Shown here one piece after another: positions 42,490 through 51,768 of a stretch of 64,000 nt of DNA. Position numbers and translations under genes: made by a program. The notes under the pieces are model-generated. The model did not search any database and had not been told where the DNA came from. It was given only the letters and a program-made list of their open reading frames with translations. The DNA is from Paractinoplanes pyxinae (GTDB lineage: Bacteria > Actinomycetota > Actinomycetes > Mycobacteriales > Micromonosporaceae), in NCBI RefSeq assembly GCF_026626335.1, contig NZ_JAPNTZ010000002.1, positions 186,001 to 250,000 of the forward strand. The letters are read 5' to 3'. The first letter of the stretch is position 1. Each line of letters begins with the position of its first letter.

Positions 42490-45231
42490 CTACCCCAGTG
42501 GGGCAGCGTTGTTCCAGGTGGCGTCGGCGTTGTAGCTGCCGGCGCCGTCCCACGTGTTGCCACCGCCGTTGGTGGCGATGTAGACGGCCTCGGCGTAGTG
42601 CCGCCAGTAGTAGCCGGGGTAGTTGATCGATTCGAGGGAGATGTTTCCGGCCCCGCCGTTCAGGCCGGGCTGGCCGCAGAAGGTGGCGTCCTGCTGGAAC
42701 GTCGCCGACCCGTCGTTGGTCGCCGTCTGCAGCCGGTAGTTGGCGTGCCGCAGGAAGCGGCCCGGGTAGTTGACCGATTCGAACGTGTAGCAACTGTTGT
42801 CGGCCAGGCCGGTGCGGACGGTGAAGGTGGCGTCCTGCCGGTCGGTGGCCGGGCTGCTCGTGGTGATCACGTCGGTGCGGGCCAGGCTGTCCCGGTGCCG
42901 CAGGTAGCGGGTGTCGTAGCCGGGCGTGGTGACCCGGAACGACCGGTTCTGCCCGACGGTCAGGTCGGCCCCGCTGCGCCACAGCGGGGCGCCCACGGCC
43001 CAGGTCGCGTCGTCGTTGAACGACCCGCCGGTGCTCGCCTCGACCCAAACCTGTTCGGCGCGGTGCCGCAGGTAGCGGCCGGGGAAGTTGGCCGACTCGA
43101 GCGACGTGCCGCCGCCCGACAGGCCGGGACGGGCGCAGAAGGTCGCGTCCCCGGCGAACGAGCCGCCGGTGTTGGCCTCCCGGTAGACCTGCGAGTTGCG
43201 GTGACGCAGGTACTGACCGGGGAAGTTGCGCGACTCGAACGAGTAGCAGGCCGCGTTGGACAGGCCGGGACGCACCCAGAAGGTGGCGTCCTGCCGGTCG
43301 GTCGTCGAACTCGACGTCGAGATGACGTCGGTGCGCGCGACGCCGGCGGCGTGCCGCAGGTAGCGGTTGGTGTAGCCGGGCGTGGTGACCTTGAGCGAGG
43401 CCAGCCGGTTGACCGAGAGCGTTCCGCCGCTGGCCGCGCCGAGCACCCGCAGGTTGACCTCGCGGACGCGGGCGAAGTCCATCTTGCGGATCTGCCGGTC
43501 GTACGTGAAGAAGCCGTTGAGCTCCTCCTCGACGTCGGTCGGTTCGGTGTAGACGGAGCCGGACAGCCCGTTGCCGTTGATCAGGTCGACCATGCGGCCG
43601 GTGATCTGGATGTATCGGTTGGTCAGCGCGGTCGAGTCGGGCAGCCACTCGTACGCGAACTTGCCGGTCGTCGGCCACTCGTGCCCGGGGGTGCGCAGGC
43701 CCAGGCCGCCGTACTCGCCGTTGACCGCGAACCGGGTGGCCGTCGGCGGCCGGGTGATGCCGGGACCGACGTACTGGTGGTCGTCGATGACGTCGCCGTT
43801 GCCCGGGTCAGGGTCGGAGTCGCAGCAGTTGGAACCGGAGTTGTGGTTCACCATCCGGGTCGCGTCCCAGCTCTTGACCAGGTCGGCGATGCGGCCGGCG
43901 TCGTACTCGCCCCAGCCCTCGTTGAACGGCACCCACTGGACGATCGACGTGATGCCCTTGTGCTCGTCGATCATCTCCTTGAGTTCCTTCTCGAATCGCG
44001 TACGACCGACAGCCGACGGTTCGCGGCCGCTGGCCAGCGCGGGCATGTCCTGCCAGACCATCAGGCCCAGGCGGTCGGCCCAGTAGAACCAGCGGTCGTT
44101 CTCGACCTTGATGTGCTTGCGCACCATGTTGAAGCCGAGCGCCTTCTGCTGTTCCAGGTCGAAGCGCAGCGCGGCGTCGGTGGGCGCGGTCGAGATGCCG
44201 TCGGGCCAGTAGCCCTGGTCGAGGGTGCCCAGCTGGAAGACGAACTTGCCGTTGAGCGTCGGGCGCAGCACCCCGCCGAGCATCGCCTTGCCCAGCGAGC
44301 GCATGCCGAAGTAGCCGCCGACCGCGTCACCGCTGGCCAGGGTCACACGGAGGTCGTACAGGAAAGGATCGTCGGGGGTCCAGAGGTGCGCGTTGGGCAC
44401 CGGGATCCGGAACGACGAGCCGACCGTGCCGGTGGCCGAGCCGACGACCGTGCCGCCGCTGAGCACCTGCGCGGTGGCCTGCTGACCGCTGGCGTTGGCG
44501 GCCTGCACGACCAGGTCGAGGCCGCCGGCCGACACGTTGGGGGTGGTGTCGAGCCGGGTGATCCGGGCCGGGTTGGTCGGCTCCAGCCACACCGTCTGCC
44601 AGATTCCCGAGTACGGCGTGTACCAGATCCCGCCGCGGCTGAGGCGCTGCTTGCCGACCGGGATGTCCTGGCCGTTGGTCGGGTCCCAGACGCCGACGAT
44701 GATCTCGTTGCTGCCGCTGCGGAGAGCGCTGGTGATGTCGTACGAGAACTTGTCGTAGCCGCCCTCGTGCGTGCCCAGCAGCGTGCCGTTGACCCAGACC
44801 TTGGACTGCCAGTCGACGGCGCCGAAGTTGAGCTGCACGTTCTTGCCCGACCAGCCGGCCGGAACGGTGAACGTGCGCTTGTAGTACGAGTAGTCCTGGC
44901 GTCGCATGATCCCCGAGAGCGCGCTCTCGATCGGATATGGCACGAGGATTTCCTCGCCCAGGGTCTGTCCCGTCGGCGGGGTGTTGATGTTCGAGGCGCC
45001 CGCGAACTGCCAGATGCCGTTGAGGCTCTGCCAGTCGGTACGGGTCAGTTGGGGGCGGGGGTATTCGGGGAGCGGGTTGGTGGTGCTGACCTGGCCCGTC
45101 CACGGGGTGGTCAGCGGCGGCGTCTTGGGGACGAACGCGGCGGCCGGTCCGGTCGTGGCGACGAGCGTGCCGGCGGTGGCGGTCAGCGCGGCCACGGCGA
45201 GGGCCAGCAATCTTCGGGGATGTGCGGTCAC
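42490..45231 (-). CDS. Secreted GH2 glycoside hydrolase with two AbfB (CBM42) modules
   Basis: The 913-aa protein has a signal peptide (RRLLALAVAALTATAGTLVATTGPAAA), GH2 sugar-binding, Ig-like and TIM-barrel domains (YPIESALSGIMRRQDYSYYKRTF; acid/base Glu in VPFNEGWGEYD; likely nucleophile Glu in NGEYGGLG), then two tandem repeats of about 140 aa, each with NFPG/NYPG..LRHRN motifs of arabinofuranose-binding AbfB domains. It likely trims arabinofuranose- or galactose-containing polysaccharides outside the cell and feeds the adjacent importer. GTG 45231 follows AAGGAGAG. Confidence 0.87.
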   Translation of the reverse strand: MTAHPRRLLALAVAALTATAGTLVATTGPAAAFVPKTPPLTTPWTGQVSTTNPLPEYPRPQLTRTDWQSLNGIWQFAGASNINTPPTGQTLGEEILVPYPIESALSGIMRRQDYSYYKRTFTVPAGWSGKNVQLNFGAVDWQSKVWVNGTLLGTHEGGYDKFSYDITSALRSGSNEIIVGVWDPTNGQDIPVGKQRLSRGGIWYTPYSGIWQTVWLEPTNPARITRLDTTPNVSAGGLDLVVQAANASGQQATAQVLSGGTVVGSATGTVGSSFRIPVPNAHLWTPDDPFLYDLRVTLASGDAVGGYFGMRSLGKAMLGGVLRPTLNGKFVFQLGTLDQGYWPDGISTAPTDAALRFDLEQQKALGFNMVRKHIKVENDRWFYWADRLGLMVWQDMPALASGREPSAVGRTRFEKELKEMIDEHKGITSIVQWVPFNEGWGEYDAGRIADLVKSWDATRMVNHNSGSNCCDSDPDPGNGDVIDDHQYVGPGITRPPTATRFAVNGEYGGLGLRTPGHEWPTTGKFAYEWLPDSTALTNRYIQITGRMVDLINGNGLSGSVYTEPTDVEEELNGFFTYDRQIRKMDFARVREVNLRVLGAASGGTLSVNRLASLKVTTPGYTNRYLRHAAGVARTDVISTSSSTTDRQDATFWVRPGLSNAACYSFESRNFPGQYLRHRNSQVYREANTGGSFAGDATFCARPGLSGGGTSLESANFPGRYLRHRAEQVWVEASTGGSFNDDATWAVGAPLWRSGADLTVGQNRSFRVTTPGYDTRYLRHRDSLARTDVITTSSPATDRQDATFTVRTGLADNSCYTFESVNYPGRFLRHANYRLQTATNDGSATFQQDATFCGQPGLNGGAGNISLESINYPGYYWRHYAEAVYIATNGGGNTWDGAGSYNADATWNNAAPLG

Positions 45232-45287
45232 GTTCTCTCTCCTTCGAAAGAGTGAGCCGTGCGGGGATGCACACATACTGACGTGAA

Positions 45288-45314
45288 CGAACACAGTCAG
45301 CAATAGACAAACTT
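45288..45314 (-). promoter_or_regulatory. Shared upstream motif of GH2 gene
   Basis: On the minus strand AAGTTTG (45314-45308) is followed after 12 nt by TGTGTTCG (45295-45288). The same two blocks, with similar spacing, precede the binding-protein gene at 46486-46513. This suggests a common regulator or promoter. Confidence 0.5.
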
Positions 45315-45327
45315 CAATGTGTAAACA

Positions 45328-45353
45328 GGCCCGGCGACAGAGGCCGCCGGGCC
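45328..45353 (-). terminator. Hairpin after the binding-protein gene
   Basis: GGCCCGGCG (45328-45336) and CGCCGGGCC (45345-45353) form a 9-bp stem with an 8-nt loop, followed on the minus strand by TGTTTA. It lies 7 bp after the binding-protein stop and would lower expression of downstream genes, as is common for ABC operons. Confidence 0.75.
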
Positions 45354-45359
45354 CGTCAC

Positions 45360-46439
45360 TCAGTAGGCGCTACCGATGTCCGACTTGGCGTTGTCCGTGC
45401 CGTATTGCCGGTCCTCGATGATGATGTCCTGCCCGACCGGCTCGCCGTTCAGGAACTTCGTCGCCGTCTCGAACGCCAGCGGGCCGAACCGCGGGTTCGA
45501 CTCGATCACCGCGGACGCCCAGCCGTCCACGATGGCCTGCACAGCGCCCTTGGTGCCGTCGATCGAGACCACCTTGACGTCGCCGGCCTTCTTGCCCGCG
45601 CCCTTCAGGGCGGTGATGGCGCCGAGGGCCATCTCGTCGTTCTCGCCGTAGATCCCGTTGATGTCCGGGTTGGACTGCAGTAGTTGCTCGGTGACTTTCT
45701 GCCCTTCCTCGCGGGCGAAGTTGCCCGTCTGTTCGAACACGACCTGAATGTCCGGCGCGACCTTGGCGATCTGCTCCTTGAAACCGCTCGTGCGCAGGGT
45801 GGTCACGTTGTTGCCGGGCGAGCCCAGCAGGATCGCGACCTTGCCCTTGTTGCCCATCGCCTTGGCCATCTCGTCGGCCGCGCGCTTGCCCTGCTCGGCG
45901 AAGTCCGACCCGATGAAGGTCAGGTAGTCCTTGCACGGGTCAGCGTTGATCTTGCGGTCGATCGTGATGATCGGGACCTTCTTGGCCGAGGCCTTGGCGA
46001 AGACGGAGTCCCAGCCGTCCGAGTTGAGCGGCGCGATCACCAGCAGCTGAACACCGGAGTCGATCATCTGCTCGACGTCGCTGATCTGCTTGTTGAACTG
46101 GGAGTTCGCGTTCGTGGTGGTGAGCTGGGTGATGCCCTGCTTGGCCGCCTCGTCCTTGATGGACTGGGTCTCGGCGATGCGGAACGGGTTAGCCTCCTTC
46201 TCGGACTGCGAGAAGCCGACCTTCGCCGTCTTGAGGTCGAACTTGGTGCCGCCGAACTGGTCGAGGGTGCAGGTCGCGGCGCTGGGATCGGCCGACTGCA
46301 CGACCTGGGCGCCGGCCGACGCGGGCGTGTCGCTCGCGGTCGTTCCGTCGTCCTCGGACTTGGCGCAGGCGCTGGTGAAGAGAAGGGCCGCACCCAGGAT
46401 CGCGGCCGCCGGCCGCCAGCGGCCGGGAGAAACGCTCAT
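45360..46439 (-). CDS. ytfQ: Sugar-binding lipoprotein, YtfQ-like (furanose ABC importer)
   Basis: The 359-aa protein has a lipoprotein signal (lipobox LFTSAC) and a type I periplasmic-binding fold: AKVGFSQSEKEANPFRIAETQSIKDEA, QLLVIAPLNSDGWDSVFAKA, VPIITIDRKI, GIYGENDEMALGAITALK and VVSIDGTKGAVQA. These resemble the E. coli galactofuranose-binding protein YtfQ. It is the first gene of the importer operon. ATG 46439 has AAGGAG upstream. Confidence 0.88.
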   Translation of the reverse strand: MSVSPGRWRPAAAILGAALLFTSACAKSEDDGTTASDTPASAGAQVVQSADPSAATCTLDQFGGTKFDLKTAKVGFSQSEKEANPFRIAETQSIKDEAAKQGITQLTTTNANSQFNKQISDVEQMIDSGVQLLVIAPLNSDGWDSVFAKASAKKVPIITIDRKINADPCKDYLTFIGSDFAEQGKRAADEMAKAMGNKGKVAILLGSPGNNVTTLRTSGFKEQIAKVAPDIQVVFEQTGNFAREEGQKVTEQLLQSNPDINGIYGENDEMALGAITALKGAGKKAGDVKVVSIDGTKGAVQAIVDGWASAVIESNPRFGPLAFETATKFLNGEPVGQDIIIEDRQYGTDNAKSDIGSAY

Positions 46440-46485
46440 GACAGAGCTCCTTAGCGGTGGATGTGACATCGGGGAGTAACCACCT

Positions 46486-46522
46486 CGAAACACATTCACG
46501 CACTATCAAACTTTTTCTGTCA
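46486..46522 (-). promoter_or_regulatory. Promoter/operator region of furanose operon
   Basis: On the minus strand a consensus -35 TTGACA (46522-46517) is followed by AAGTTTG (46513-46507) and TGTGTTTCG (46494-46486). The last two blocks recur before the GH2 gene. A clear -10 cannot be fixed. Confidence 0.5.
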
Positions 46523-46588
46523 AGACTCCGCACCATAGGCGCGCACGAATGCACGCGATTCAAGATCGTCTTGGCAACTTCGGCTTGA

Positions 46589-49500
46589 TCAAACCATGGG
46601 AGTCGATGTGCGCGCGACGTCCCAGCGCGCCGACATCGAGGCGTACAGACGGCGGGCCTCCTCGGGCCGCTCACCGCTGAGCACCGCGGCGTCCTCGAGC
46701 GCCGCGGCCAGCTCGAAGGTGCGGCCGACCTTGCGGTAGTGGGCCGCCGCGGCCAGGGCGGGGGCCGGATCGCCGTGCAGCAGGGCCTGGCAGCGCAGGT
46801 TGGCCGCGTACGCCCGGGCCGGTCGCACCTCACGCGCGGCCTCGGTCGCGCAGATCGCGGCGGCCTGGTCGGCCACCTCCGGGCGGTCGTGCCGGCGGGC
46901 CAGCCGCAGCACGTCGGGCAGCCACTGGTGGCGCAGCATCATCGGCGCGTAGGCCGGTTGCAGCAGCGGCCCGAGCAGGTCGAGCGCCTCGTCCGGCCGG
47001 TTCCGCTGCTCGGCCGCGAGCGCCCGCGCCACCAGCAGGAAGTCGCAGTTCTCGCGCTCGGCCTCGCTGGCCGGCACCGCGTCGGCCGCGCCCAGGTGAG
47101 CCGCGGCGAGGTCGCGCGCGCCCCGGTGCAGGGCGATCAGGGCGGCCACCCCGTGCAGCAGCATGGTCACCGCGCCCGGCTCGCGCTGACCGTGGAACGT
47201 GATGCCCGGGCCGTCCTCGGTGACCGCGCCCACCTCGGCCAGCGCCTCGTCCCAGCGGCCCAGCCAGTAGTCCTGCACGGCCGTCGCCACCTGCAGCCCG
47301 GCCGGCGCGGTGCGCAGCGTCTCTTGCGCCTCGTCGAGCCGGTCCAGGTTCTGCAGCGAGAACAGCCGGTTGTCCAGCAGGTCGACATAGGTGCCGGCCA
47401 GCTCGGGCCGGCCGCGGACCACGTTCAGGGCCCGATCCACGTGCTCCAGCGCTCGCTCGTGGTCGCGGCGGATCGAGCTGGTCAGCCAGATCGTCTGCAG
47501 GGCGAACGCCGTCTCGTAGGGCTGGCCCGCCGCCACCGCCTCGTTGTAGACGACCGTGGCCCGCCGCTCGGCCGCGTCCAGATCGTCGAGGTCGCCCCGG
47601 CGGAAGTTGGCCAGCAGCACCCGGTGCCGCGAGCGCCAGATCTCCGGCACCCGCTCGTCGTCGACCGCCTCGTGCAGCATCGCCTCGGCCTCGGCGGTCT
47701 CGCCCCGGTGATGGCGCATGGTGGCCAGCAACTGACGCATCTCGGCCCGGTCGCCGGGATCACTCGTCAGGCTCATCGCCTCTTCCGCCTGGTGCAGCGG
47801 GACCCGGCCGTGCCGGTACTCGAGCCGGACCAGCGCGACCAGCAGGGTCGCCCGCTGTTCGGCCGAGGGCAGGTCGGTGGCCAGCGTGCGCCGGATCAGG
47901 TCGCCGGCGATCTGCGGGGCCCGGCGCACCACCGCCGCGTGATGGGTGACCAGCCAGTTGAGCACCCACGAGTCGGCCAGCGGGGCCGAGGCGTTGAGCT
48001 GCTCGGCGACCCGGGTGAGTGGGCTGCCGCCGGCCGCCAGCACCTCGGCGGCGTGCCGGTGCAGACCCGCGCGCAGCGCCGGCGGCACGCTCGCGACCAG
48101 GGCCTGGCGCAGGAACGGATGCCGGAAGGCCAGGTCGGTGCCGCTGTCGACCAGCACCGCGGCCGCCAGCGCCTCCTCCAGCGCGCCGACCAGGTCGAGC
48201 GCCGACCGGCCGGTGACCGCCACGACCTCGCTCACCGAGAACTCCGAGCCCAGCAGCGCGGCCAGCCGCAGCACCTCGCGGGTTTCGGAGGAGAGCACAT
48301 CGAGCGCCGCGTGCACGGCGTCGAGCAGGGTCGGCGGCGGCTCGACGGTCACCTCGGGGCCGATGTCGGCCCGGCCCCCGCTGATCTCGACCGCGTCCCG
48401 CTGCCGCAGCGCCGCGACCAGCTCGCGGGCGAACAGCGGGTTGCCGCCGGAACGGGCCGCCACCTCGCGCAGGTTGGGTCCGGGCGGGGCGCCGACCAGG
48501 GCGGTCACCAGGCGGTCGAGGTCGGCCGGGGCGAGCGGGCCGAGGTCGAGCGGCATCTGCTGGCGGGCCCGGATGCGGCGGCGCAGCTCGGCCTGGTGCG
48601 CGTCGGGCCGGGCCGCGGCCACCAGCAGCAGCGGCAGCTGACCGACCAGGCCGAGCAGCCTCTCCCACACGCGCACGGTGGCGCTGTCGGCCCACTGCAT
48701 GTCGTCGACCACCAGCACCAGCGGGGACGTGGCGCAGGCGGACCGGACGGCGGCGACGATCTGATCCTCGGCCGGTCCTTCCGTCTCTTGTGGACGCCGC
48801 GAGGCCGTCTCGAGGCCGAGCGCCCGCGACAGCACTTGCAGAGGCACCCGCGAGCCGAGCTGGTCGGCCGCGCCCCAGGCCACCCGGCAGCCGAACCGGG
48901 CGGCGTCGGCGAAGGCGTGGGTGAGCAGTTCGGTCTTGCCGATGCCGGGCTCGCCCGAGATCCAGACCGCGCCGCCGGCGCCGGCCGCCACCGCGCGGAC
49001 CAGGCCGCGCAGATGATCGATCTCGGCCACCCGGCCGACCCAGGAACGGCCGCCGAGGCCGTCGCGCAGCGCCTTGGCGATCGGCGTCGGCACCACCGTG
49101 CGGAACGAATCGGGGGAGGGGCGGGCGGGGCCGCGGTCGGCCGAGCCCGAGAGCAGTTGCCGGTGCAGCGAGCGCAGCGCCGGGCCGGGCTCGATGCCCA
49201 GCTCGGCGACGAGGGTGCGGCGGGCCGTGCGGAAGACCTCCAGCGCCTCGCCGTGCCGGCCCGCCCGGTGCAGCGCGCGCATCAGCAACTCGTGCAGCGG
49301 CTCGTGCAACGGGTGGTCGCGGACCAGGGCGGTGAGCTCGGCGATCAGCCCGTCGTCGCCGCCCGCCTCGAGCATCAGGCGGGCCCGTTGCTCGGCCGCG
49401 GCCAGGCGCAGCTCGGCCAGCCGCTGACGGTCGAGCTCGAGGAAGGGGCCGGCCAGATTGGCGTACGCGTCCCCGCGCCACAGGGTCAGGGCCTCGTCCA

Positions 49501-49876
49501 GCCGCTCGATGGCGGCCGCCGCGTCCCCGGCCGTGAGCAGTTCGGCCGCGGCCGCGCGCAGCCGCTGGAACCGGGCCGAGTCGAGATCGCCGGATTCGAC
49601 GCGCAACTGGTAGCCGCCCGAGCCGGAGCTCAGGTTCTCGGGGTCGAGCACCCGCCGCAGCCCCGAGACGTACGTGTAAATGCTGCCCACCGCCGTGGCC
49701 GGCGGCGAATCGCCCCAGATCGCGGTGATCAGCTCGTCGCGCCCGACCACCCGCCCGGCGTGCGCGGCCAGCACCGCGAACACCGCCCGCTGCCGGGCCG
49801 GGCCCAGATCGAGCTCGCTCCCGCCCAGCCAGGCCCGCACCGGCCCGAGCACGCAGACGCGCAAGTCGTTCGTCAC
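46589..49876 (-). CDS. SARP/AfsR-like activator with AAA ATPase and TPR-like region
   Basis: The 1095-aa protein has an OmpR-type winged helix (residues 1-95, RQRAVFAVLAAHAGRVVGRDELITAIWG), a BTAD domain (about 98-245, ending VAELGIEPGPALRSLHRQLL), an AAA domain (Walker A GEPGIGKTELL near 310; Walker B LVLVVDDMQWAD near 395) and a long helical TPR-like C-terminus without a LuxR HTH. Such proteins activate secondary-metabolite or local operons. It lies upstream of the furanose operon on the same strand and may control it. GTG 49876 has GGGAGG upstream. Confidence 0.9.
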   Translation of the reverse strand: MTNDLRVCVLGPVRAWLGGSELDLGPARQRAVFAVLAAHAGRVVGRDELITAIWGDSPPATAVGSIYTYVSGLRRVLDPENLSSGSGGYQLRVESGDLDSARFQRLRAAAAELLTAGDAAAAIERLDEALTLWRGDAYANLAGPFLELDRQRLAELRLAAAEQRARLMLEAGGDDGLIAELTALVRDHPLHEPLHELLMRALHRAGRHGEALEVFRTARRTLVAELGIEPGPALRSLHRQLLSGSADRGPARPSPDSFRTVVPTPIAKALRDGLGGRSWVGRVAEIDHLRGLVRAVAAGAGGAVWISGEPGIGKTELLTHAFADAARFGCRVAWGAADQLGSRVPLQVLSRALGLETASRRPQETEGPAEDQIVAAVRSACATSPLVLVVDDMQWADSATVRVWERLLGLVGQLPLLLVAAARPDAHQAELRRRIRARQQMPLDLGPLAPADLDRLVTALVGAPPGPNLREVAARSGGNPLFARELVAALRQRDAVEISGGRADIGPEVTVEPPPTLLDAVHAALDVLSSETREVLRLAALLGSEFSVSEVVAVTGRSALDLVGALEEALAAAVLVDSGTDLAFRHPFLRQALVASVPPALRAGLHRHAAEVLAAGGSPLTRVAEQLNASAPLADSWVLNWLVTHHAAVVRRAPQIAGDLIRRTLATDLPSAEQRATLLVALVRLEYRHGRVPLHQAEEAMSLTSDPGDRAEMRQLLATMRHHRGETAEAEAMLHEAVDDERVPEIWRSRHRVLLANFRRGDLDDLDAAERRATVVYNEAVAAGQPYETAFALQTIWLTSSIRRDHERALEHVDRALNVVRGRPELAGTYVDLLDNRLFSLQNLDRLDEAQETLRTAPAGLQVATAVQDYWLGRWDEALAEVGAVTEDGPGITFHGQREPGAVTMLLHGVAALIALHRGARDLAAAHLGAADAVPASEAERENCDFLLVARALAAEQRNRPDEALDLLGPLLQPAYAPMMLRHQWLPDVLRLARRHDRPEVADQAAAICATEAAREVRPARAYAANLRCQALLHGDPAPALAAAAHYRKVGRTFELAAALEDAAVLSGERPEEARRLYASMSARWDVARTSTPMV

Positions 49877-50094
49877 GTGTCCTCCCGGGTCGATGGTGGT
49901 GAATGGAGACGTGTCGAGGTGTCAACGGATAACAGAAAGCGCACGGAGGGGCACTCCTCGCCGGGCGCTCTTTCGCCTGGCGGCTACCCCTGCTGAACTA
50001 GTTCATCGGCCTTCCGTCGGTGATGAAGGATCCGTGAAGGTTCCCTGAAGGCACTTTTCGCAGACTGACTCCCTGACCTTATGGGGAGGCAGCC

Positions 50095-50718
50095 ATGGAA
50101 CAGATCCGCGTCGCCGTCCAGGCGACCGACCCGCTCAGCCACGCCGGCCTCGCCGCGTTGCTCCAGTTCCGCGGCGACCTCACCGTAGTGCGCAATGCCC
50201 AGCGAGCGGAAGCGGACGTGCTGGTCGTGGCCGCGGAGAGGCTCAGCACCGAAGTCGTGGCGACGCTGCGCCGCGCGGGTGCCGAGACCGGCGCTCCGGT
50301 TGTGCTGGTGGTCGGCGAGATCGACGAGGGTGACTTGCTGACTGCCGTCGAATGTCGCGTGGTGGCCATCCTGCCGCGCGGCGCCGTCTCGGCCGACCGG
50401 CTGGCCCACAGCGTGAAGGCGGCCGCCTCGGGCGGCGGCGTGCTGCCCCCGAATCTGGTCGGTGAGCTGCTCAAACACGTCGAACGCATGCAGCGCGACG
50501 TGCTCACCCCGAACGGGCTGAACGCCTCCGGGCTGACCCCGCGCGAGATCGACGTGCTGCGCCTGATGGCCGACGGCTTCGACACCAACGAGATCGCCGG
50601 CAAGCTCTGCTATTCGGAGCGGACCGTGAAGAACGTGATCTATGGCGTCACGCACCGGCTGAAGTTGCGCAACCGATCCCACGCTGTGGCATATGCGCTT
50701 CGCGCCGGCATGATTTGA
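50095..50718 (+). CDS. NarL/LuxR-type regulator with degenerate receiver domain
   Basis: The 207-aa protein has a receiver-like N-terminus and a LuxR HTH (SGLTPREIDVLRLMADGFDTNEIAGKLCYSERTVKNVIYGVTHRLKLRNRSHAVAYALRAG). Where response regulators have the phospho-accepting Asp after the third strand, this protein reads DVLVVAAERLS, so phosphorylation is unlikely. No histidine kinase is adjacent. It is divergent from the SARP gene (218 bp apart). ATG 50095 follows GGGGAGGCAGCC. Confidence 0.9.
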   Translation: MEQIRVAVQATDPLSHAGLAALLQFRGDLTVVRNAQRAEADVLVVAAERLSTEVVATLRRAGAETGAPVVLVVGEIDEGDLLTAVECRVVAILPRGAVSADRLAHSVKAAASGGGVLPPNLVGELLKHVERMQRDVLTPNGLNASGLTPREIDVLRLMADGFDTNEIAGKLCYSERTVKNVIYGVTHRLKLRNRSHAVAYALRAGMI

Positions 50719-50733
50719 GAGTTGGCTGGGGTC

Positions 50734-51768
50734 ATGGATGCCCCGGTGAAGCTCAAGCCCGGCGACCGTGTCGCCGTCGTCTCGCCCTCGTGGGCCGGTC
50801 CCGGGGTGTTCCCGGCCGTGCACGAGCAGGCCATGCGCAGGATCCGCGACGACCTCGGCCTGGAACCGGTCGAGTTCCCGACCACCCGCAAGCCCGGCTC
50901 ACCGGCCGCGGCGCGGGCGGCCGACCTCATGGCGGCCTACGCCGACCCGGCCATCCGGGCCGTCTTCGCCACCGTCGGCGGCGACGACCAGATCACCGTG
51001 CTGCCGCACCTCGACCCGGCGCCGTTCGTGGCCGACCCCAAGCCGTACTTCGGCTACTCCGACAACACCAACCTGCTCAACTGGCTGTGGATGCACGGGG
51101 TGGCCGGCTATCACGGCGGCTCCACAATGGTGCATCTGGCGCGGGGCGGCGGCATCGACGCCGAGCACCTCTCGTCGCTGCGGGCCGCCCTCTTCGAGAC
51201 CGTGGACTTCCCGATCGAGCCGGTGGCCGGGTTCAGCGACGAGGACGAGAGCTGGCGGGACCCGGCCACGCTGACCACCTCGAAACCCAAGGTGCCCAGC
51301 CCGGGGTGGCACTGGCACCAGCCGGACAAGGTGGTGACCGCGCCGACGTGGGGCGGCAACCTCGAGATCCTGCACTGGAACCTGGCCGCCTCGCGGTGGA
51401 TCCTGCCGCCCGAGCGCTACGCGGGCTCGATCCTTCTCCTCGAGACGTCGGAAGAGATGCCGCCGGCCGAAGAGGTCTTCCGGATGCTGCGCAACGCGGG
51501 CGAGCGTGGCCTGCTCGAGCAGTTCCCGGTTGTGCTCTTCGCGGCGGCCAAGGCCAGCCACGGCGCGCACCGCCCGCCGCCGGAAGAGCGCGCCCGTTAC
51601 CGCGACGAACAGCGGGAGGCGACGCTCAAGGCGCTGGCTACCTACAACCCCGCCGCGATGGCCGTGTTCGGGATCGATTTCGGACACACCTCACCGCAGT
51701 GGATCCTGCCCCACGGCGGCCGGATGACCGTCGACGGTCCCGGCCGCCGCATCGTCGCGCACTTCTGA
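50734..51768 (+). CDS. S66 peptidase (LD-carboxypeptidase/MccF-like)
   Basis: The 344-aa protein opens KLKPGDRVAVVSPSWAGPG and has the S66 nucleophile Ser in YFGYSDNTNLLNWL, Glu in GGNLEILHWN and His in DFGHTSPQWILPHGG. Members cut L,D-peptide bonds of murein tetrapeptides or detoxify microcin C-like nucleotidyl peptides; the GxDDQ loop and length resemble the MccF side. ATG 50734 is chosen; a TTG four codons earlier is in frame. It converges directly on the MFS gene. Confidence 0.87.
   Translation: MDAPVKLKPGDRVAVVSPSWAGPGVFPAVHEQAMRRIRDDLGLEPVEFPTTRKPGSPAAARAADLMAAYADPAIRAVFATVGGDDQITVLPHLDPAPFVADPKPYFGYSDNTNLLNWLWMHGVAGYHGGSTMVHLARGGGIDAEHLSSLRAALFETVDFPIEPVAGFSDEDESWRDPATLTTSKPKVPSPGWHWHQPDKVVTAPTWGGNLEILHWNLAASRWILPPERYAGSILLLETSEEMPPAEEVFRMLRNAGERGLLEQFPVVLFAAAKASHGAHRPPPEERARYRDEQREATLKALATYNPAAMAVFGIDFGHTSPQWILPHGGRMTVDGPGRRIVAHF

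Noticed and set aside
42283..45255. 990-codon plus-strand frame
   Set aside because: Antisense to the GH2-CBM42 gene; no recognisable domain.
46739..49996. 1085-codon open frame on the plus strand
   Set aside because: Antisense to the well-supported SARP-ATPase gene; composition is the Arg/Gly/Gln-rich shadow expected from high-GC third positions.
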